From Phaeodactylum tricornutum CCAP 1055/1 (lineage: Eukaryota; Bacillariophyta; Bacillariophyceae; Surirellales; Neidiaceae), in NCBI RefSeq assembly GCF_000150955.2, contig NC_011677.1, positions 248,001-312,000 of the forward strand: a stretch of DNA of 64,000 nt, given 5' to 3'. Under the pieces are notes generated by a model, which did no database searches, was not told the origin of the DNA, and worked only from the letters and a program-made list of their open reading frames with translations. The translations under genes and the position numbers were made by a program. Every line of letters starts with the position of its first letter. The first letter of the stretch is position 1. This document shows positions 59,454 to 64,000 of this stretch, one piece after another.

Positions 59454-60305
59454 ACGATTTTAGAACCTTCAAGATGATTGAATATGAATGGAAATAGACC
59501 ACTCTCTAGAGATGTTTGTGGTGACAGATGATGAAAGCGCATCAATAGATTTGTGAAACCTGTGATTTTGTAATTTGCTATAACCTGTATGGTGTTTGTA
59601 TTACTCTTGTTATTGATAGTATTTTTACTGATTCTTAGCTGGATCAGTAGTTGTCATTCAGATCGGAATGGTTCTCAGCTGATTGTGAAACGCAGACGTC
59701 CTAGCTTGCTACTACTTACATTTACATTGCATTTACGCAACTTTTGTTTTTGTTCGACAGGTGCTGCTGAAATAGCGGGTCGATACGGCTTCGGAAGCTT
59801 TGGGCGATATCAATCACAGCAACAGTCTTCGCCAGACCTTTTTGTACAGAACACTATATAGCTAAGTAATTGCAAGTTGTAGATGAGACGGGTGGCCATG
59901 GACCGTTGCACGTGTCCGTCAGCAAAATGTCGGCGTAGTGGGGTAAGAATACCCCGGACCTTCATCCGTTTTCGTGTTGCTGTGTCTATTTTATCAAAAA
60001 TTGTGAGCACTGCCCAATTGGTTTCAGAAACAGCCAATGTAATTGATTTCTTCAATTGTTCCGTTTTCTGTTCAAATCCTGTTTTGGTTTCCTGCACGAA
60101 AACCCTGGAAGACCCCTTCTGTCCGTCTATTTCATATCAAAACAAGATCCGAAGAGATTCCCGATTCTGCTTTGTCGAGGGTACCAAAACCCTGCAAACC
60201 TGGATTGCACACATTCACTGGCCCGTCACGCAGCATCTCCACCATTCTAATTCTTGTCATTTCTGTCAAATGCCCAAGAGAAGAGCAAATACGTGAAGCC
60301 GAACC
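59454..60305. other. Intergenic, 852 bp
   Basis: Lies between two rightward genes. A 137-codon ATG frame (59883-60296) lacks recognisable features and overlaps other frames of similar length. Not called. Confidence 0.4.
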
Positions 60306-61568
60306 ATGAGTCTCGCTGCCGCATACCGCAGAATCCTTTCCCCACGTTCCCGGAAGACTCTGATTTTGAGTGGCTTAGCAATTTTCGTTTCGATTTGGAA
60401 TGGTGCCTTGCAGTTGCAGCAAGTTGCACAAATTTGGAATAGTGTTACCTTTCTTGATGTTCTTGACGTCAAGCTTACTTTTTCACGAGTCGAACGGCTT
60501 TCGTGTGCGAGTCCTCATCCCGTCACCATTGCTAACGCGACACACGTCGCTGCCAACAACGGGTTTCTTGAGCAACCTTCGAATGGCTGTGGAAGTCTCC
60601 AGCGAGACTGGAGTCTCGTACCGACTCGATCGGTGCTAGCGGCAAGCATCGAAACGCACCAAAGCAACTGCAGTGCTCCTATTATGACGTTTCATGTCGA
60701 CAACGATTTTGGTTTGGGATCGCACCTTTATATGTGGAGTCAAGCTTTATGCAACGCTTGGGAGAAAGGTTATCGCGTACAAACACACAATCCGAATTGG
60801 TTGTGGCTAGATCAAGGCTACTGCGACGCCAAGGTAGCAGTTCGCTCTCCCTTTTTGTGCTACTTTCCACAATCAGAAGATCGCTGCTCAGGCACTAATA
60901 GTCGTGGGCTTTCTTCGTTTACTCAGAATGTCTCAGACCCCCGAAACGATCGACTACGATGCTCGTGGATGAAAAGGAATGGCTATCTAGCCGACTTTCG
61001 TGCTGCCTCGATGGAGTATCTTTTTCAATCGCTATCACCAATAGTCATTCAAGAGGCGCAGAGGCAAATAGGATTATTATTTGATCATGGTAGGGCGCCA
61101 CGAGATCTCATATCTGTACATGTTCGATGGGGTGACAAGTTTTGGGAAATGGATCTGGCACCAATCAGCGATTATATCGACGCTGTGCACCATATGGTAG
61201 CCAAACAGGGACGTGACAACGCGACAACTTCACATATTTACCTATCAACAGAAGATCCACGTGCCGCCAAAGAGTTCCTGGAAGCAGCTCCTCCCACTTG
61301 GAACGTATATGTGGACCGAACAGTAACAGAACTAAATACGTTTCGACCAACAAAAGGAAACCGAGCTTCATGGACGACACGAAACACCAAAGGACGAGCG
61401 GGGCTTGTCGCATTGGGATCGTTGCTGGTCGCATTAGAAGCCGATTATTTCGTTTTGACGACGAAAAGCAACTGGAGCCGGCTTTGGAACGAACTACGCA
61501 AGAACGTTATCGATTCCCGTTGTGGAAACTGTACTCATATGATCGATCTTAGACCGGGAAAATGGTAA
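60306..61568 (+). CDS. GT23-like fucosyltransferase (FUT8/NodZ fold), type II membrane
   Basis: Intronless, 420 residues, starting at an ATG. A basic N-tail (YRRILSPRSRK) and a membrane helix about 18-36 (LILSGLAIFVSIWNGALQL) give type II Golgi topology. The central motif ISVHVRWGDKFWEM corresponds to the H-x-R-x-x-D-K GDP-fucose motif of GT23 and related alpha-1,6 and protein O-fucosyltransferases. SHIYLSTEDPRAAKEF and the C-terminal ALEADYFVLTTKSNWSRL match the nucleotide-sugar domain's later motifs. Several Cys are spread through the lumenal part, fitting disulfides. Family-level call; the acceptor is unknown. It is the third fucosyltransferase-like gene in the window. Confidence 0.83.
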   Translation: MSLAAAYRRILSPRSRKTLILSGLAIFVSIWNGALQLQQVAQIWNSVTFLDVLDVKLTFSRVERLSCASPHPVTIANATHVAANNGFLEQPSNGCGSLQRDWSLVPTRSVLAASIETHQSNCSAPIMTFHVDNDFGLGSHLYMWSQALCNAWEKGYRVQTHNPNWLWLDQGYCDAKVAVRSPFLCYFPQSEDRCSGTNSRGLSSFTQNVSDPRNDRLRCSWMKRNGYLADFRAASMEYLFQSLSPIVIQEAQRQIGLLFDHGRAPRDLISVHVRWGDKFWEMDLAPISDYIDAVHHMVAKQGRDNATTSHIYLSTEDPRAAKEFLEAAPPTWNVYVDRTVTELNTFRPTKGNRASWTTRNTKGRAGLVALGSLLVALEADYFVLTTKSNWSRLWNELRKNVIDSRCGNCTHMIDLRPGKW

Positions 61569-62152
61569 TCTTTTGGTGGTTAGGAGTATATTTACCGTAG
61601 AACCATGTTTCCTGGTCGATTTCTGCTAAGAGCTGACAGATAAGTTTACAAGATGGCAGTAACGCTCGGCTAGAGTAGATCTCCCTACTTGCCAAGGACA
61701 AATTCCAATCAAATTTACATTAGCCCCTAATAATTCTTCCTGCACTTGCCTTCATTCGGCGACTTCACGGGATGCGAAAAAGTTGATGGATTCGACAAGC
61801 ATAGATTTATAAGGAAAGGAGGTCGCTAAATGTAATCCCTGACGGACATTCATTTTGATAAAGAAGCGTGACATGGATCATGGAAGCACGAATCAAATAA
61901 ATACACATCGAAGAATATCAATCAATAAAAACACAAGGACACATGTAATATACATTATACAGCTTTCAATGAATATCAAGCGTGCTGTTGAAGAATGCAA
62001 ATCGGGTCATTCTGTTTCAAAGCAATGTTTTCTGTTGGTTACGAATTGATTCCACCTTCCGCGCGAAGGAAATTTTTACGGATCCTGGTGGCAACGCAAA
62101 AAACTGCACCTCTGCGTTTCGTGGTTCGCCTCGGTTCGCAAAACTTCATACA
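61569..62152. other. Intergenic, 584 bp
   Basis: Lies between two rightward genes. AT-rich. No gene, RNA or repeat recognised. Confidence 0.4.
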
Positions 62153-64000
62153 ATGAATACATTCGCAAGGCAATCTCTAGACAGCATCTCCCTGTCACCG
62201 GAAACGAACTCATTCATAACACCTCCTTCGCACAGACGAGACTCTTCTTGGAGGGCAAGAGGTGAAAGTAAAACATCAAAGATGGACTCTTCGACAGATC
62301 AAGCTATTTCCGGAGATCAGCCTATGTTCAACATCGAGCGGCCACATCACAACGACGTACTTTCAGGACGAGGTGTCACCACCAATAGGCATGAAGGTAA
62401 CTCCAATTTTAGAGGTTTGGTAGCTTTGAACAAGGTAAGAAAGAAAAAGAAAGACCAGAAAATCCTCGGCCGGAATCGTTTTTGCATTGATTTACTAGGT
62501 ATTTGATTGTGTGAAGGTATGCGTGGCTAGGCAGGATTCTTGATTCCCAGATTTGTTCCTGCTTTTAGTAGGGGTTAATACGCAGTACCGCTTTCGCAAT
62601 AGAATCCGGCACACCGTCCATTTAATTTGTTTCTGTTAAACGGCACGTACTATCAGCCTCGTAAACTAACCCAAATGTGTTTCTTCTGGAGCAGGAATTA
62701 TACGTCACAAGCACGAAAAGACAAAAGATGCAGATATCTCGAAGTATTGTCGATGCGGTGCGGAGCTTGAATCCGCCAGGTCGATTTCTTGAAAAGAATC
62801 CAGAAACAAGACTTTACAGCGATATCGGCGAGCGGAAGGCAATTGAAAAAACGAGCCAGGCACTTCGCGATGGAGCCTCCAGCCTTCGTAAGCAGCTTTC
62901 CGAAGATCTAGGAGATCCAGATTTTCTAACTGCAGTATTTGATGGAGACAGTACATCCAGCTTCATGGACAAAACGAAATCACTGAAGGTATGATTTATT
63001 TGGGGGCTAGTTTTACTTCATTATCAGATCGCTCAATCGAATTTCCCAATTTATTGCTCCCCGACTACAGACTAAAGCTATGAAGAAAGGCCATAGACGT
63101 ACTAAGTCAACGCCTGATGCACCCACGGTATCGAAGCATAAGTCCCCGGTGCGGAAGATGAAGTTATCGGATCATCCATTATCTCCCAATATGCCGCAGC
63201 GACGGTCAATTCCGCTGAAGGCTCCACGGTCACAGCCGGCGTCCCCGATGGACGGGAGACGCCGGGGTCCGTACGCAGAGTCCCCGTCGCCACCTCCCTT
63301 TCCTTCGCACCAGGAATTCCAAGCTTTTCAAAAATCAAATAGGCCTCACGGGTTCGGTGCTTCAAGCATCTATAGATCCCATGGTGGCCAATACGATGCT
63401 TCTTACCATCCAGAACCACCCGCCCAATGGCACCATGGTCCTGCAAGGCACCACGGGTGCTACCTTTCTCCAGTGTACATTGGCTATCCACCACCTCCGT
63501 ACCAACCGCACCCATCGCATCGCCCGACTTCTCCAGACAGTAATTTACATATACGTAGACCTCCCTTGTCTCCTGGCGATCGTTCTTGGTCATCTGGCAC
63601 ATTTATTACGCAAGGACAGTCTCCGCGGCCGATGAAGCGACAGCATTCCCCGCCATCGTTTACAGGATACTCAGGAAGCGAGCTGTCTGTTCCTCCTTTA
63701 GAACGCGGCGGACACAAGGACTATTTTCGCACTCCAATCCAGCCAACGTCGTCGCCTTCAACAGAACTCTCTCCACGTGCAAGGCCAAACGATTTCTACA
63801 GCGACCTGTATGGAACGCATCTCACCAGTACGGTCCAAGATTTCCTTCCACCGCCATCACCAGGTCGAGCAGCGCATACGGCAGGTAGTTTTGGCTCCAG
63901 CACGGGAGGACGCGGATCCTACAATGCAGCGCTCAATGCGGGAAAACCGCGTAACGCACGATCCTTTCAGAACGATGTTTTCAGCACGAAGAGCTACTTA
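62153..64000 (+). CDS. DUF6824 domain protein, 3' end beyond the window
   Basis: Exons 62153-62434, 62695-62988 and 63071 to the window edge, all joined in phase 0 with GT-AG introns of 260 and 82 nt; at least 502 residues. The third exon stays open for 310 codons to the last base, so the gene is partial. The DUF6824 domain (about 60-145) reads NDVLSGRGVTTNRHEGN, then across the junction NKELYVTSTKRQKMQISRSIVDAVR and PPGRFLEKN. The family is strongly expanded in diatoms and is suspected to act in transcription; this is not established. The long tail is rich in Pro, Ser, His and Arg with repeated S-P sites, suggesting phosphorylation by proline-directed kinases. Confidence 0.85.

Noticed and set aside
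59883-60296. 137-codon frame upstream of the GT23-like gene
   Set aside because: Overlaps several other frames of similar length and has no conserved features.
1-64000. Transposable or virus-derived element, CRISPR array, or prokaryote-like gene cluster
   Set aside because: No reverse transcriptase, integrase, transposase, long terminal repeat or regularly spaced repeat was seen; the genes are eukaryotic and carry GT-AG introns.

Overview
The window looks like nuclear DNA of a stramenopile, most likely a pennate diatom; Phaeodactylum tricornutum fits best, although that name is recognition and not proof. The reasons are: short genes with zero to two small GT-AG introns, dense packing with many convergent pairs only 31-180 bp apart, several proteins with a signal peptide followed by an aromatic residue (the diatom plastid bipartite presequence, e.g. 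AYG|FSA, SAA|FTT), a tocopherol methyltransferase, and a DUF6824 protein, a family expanded in diatoms. I find 30 protein-coding genes, one of which runs off the right edge. I see no rRNA or tRNA gene, CRISPR array, or recognisable transposon or virus-derived element.

Layout. 0-14 kb: mitochondrial-type adenylate kinase, a plastid-type DUF445 membrane protein with a 20-nt microexon, a large plastid-type RNA methyltransferase fused to a decayed pseudouridine-synthase-like domain, an ER MBOAT lysophospholipid acyltransferase, a B-type cyclin, DSS1/SEM1 and an unknown two-helix membrane protein. 14-30 kb: CLC anion/proton transporter, an ARM-repeat protein with a split start codon and a prenylation box, a mitochondrial-carrier-family protein, an unknown plastid membrane protein, a small acylated EF-hand protein, a class II glutamine amidotransferase, gamma-tocopherol methyltransferase, a JMJD6-like JmjC protein and a calcium-dependent protein kinase. 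30-46 kb: class V aminotransferase, diphthine-ammonia ligase, formin, LRR membrane protein and a tandem pair of GT10 fucosyltransferase-like genes. 46-64 kb: ubiquitin protease, zinc-finger/bromodomain-like nuclear protein, allantoicase, eIF1, RUS (DUF647) protein, a Cys/His-repeat nuclear protein, a GT23-like fucosyltransferase and a DUF6824 protein.

The genes do not form an operon or an obvious single pathway; this is an ordinary eukaryotic housekeeping and regulatory neighbourhood. Themes that recur are plastid import (five or six proteins), fucosylation (two GT10 and one GT23-like protein), calcium signalling (CDPK and EF-hand protein) and protein turnover (DSS1, ubiquitin protease). Splice models were made by eye from GT-AG sites, reading frame and protein continuity. 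No transcript or database search was available. The most unusual items are a methyltransferase carrying a degenerate pseudouridine-synthase-like half, an initiation codon interrupted by an intron, a stop-free 3n intron that would encode a membrane helix, and a bromodomain-like fold that has lost its acetyl-lysine asparagine.
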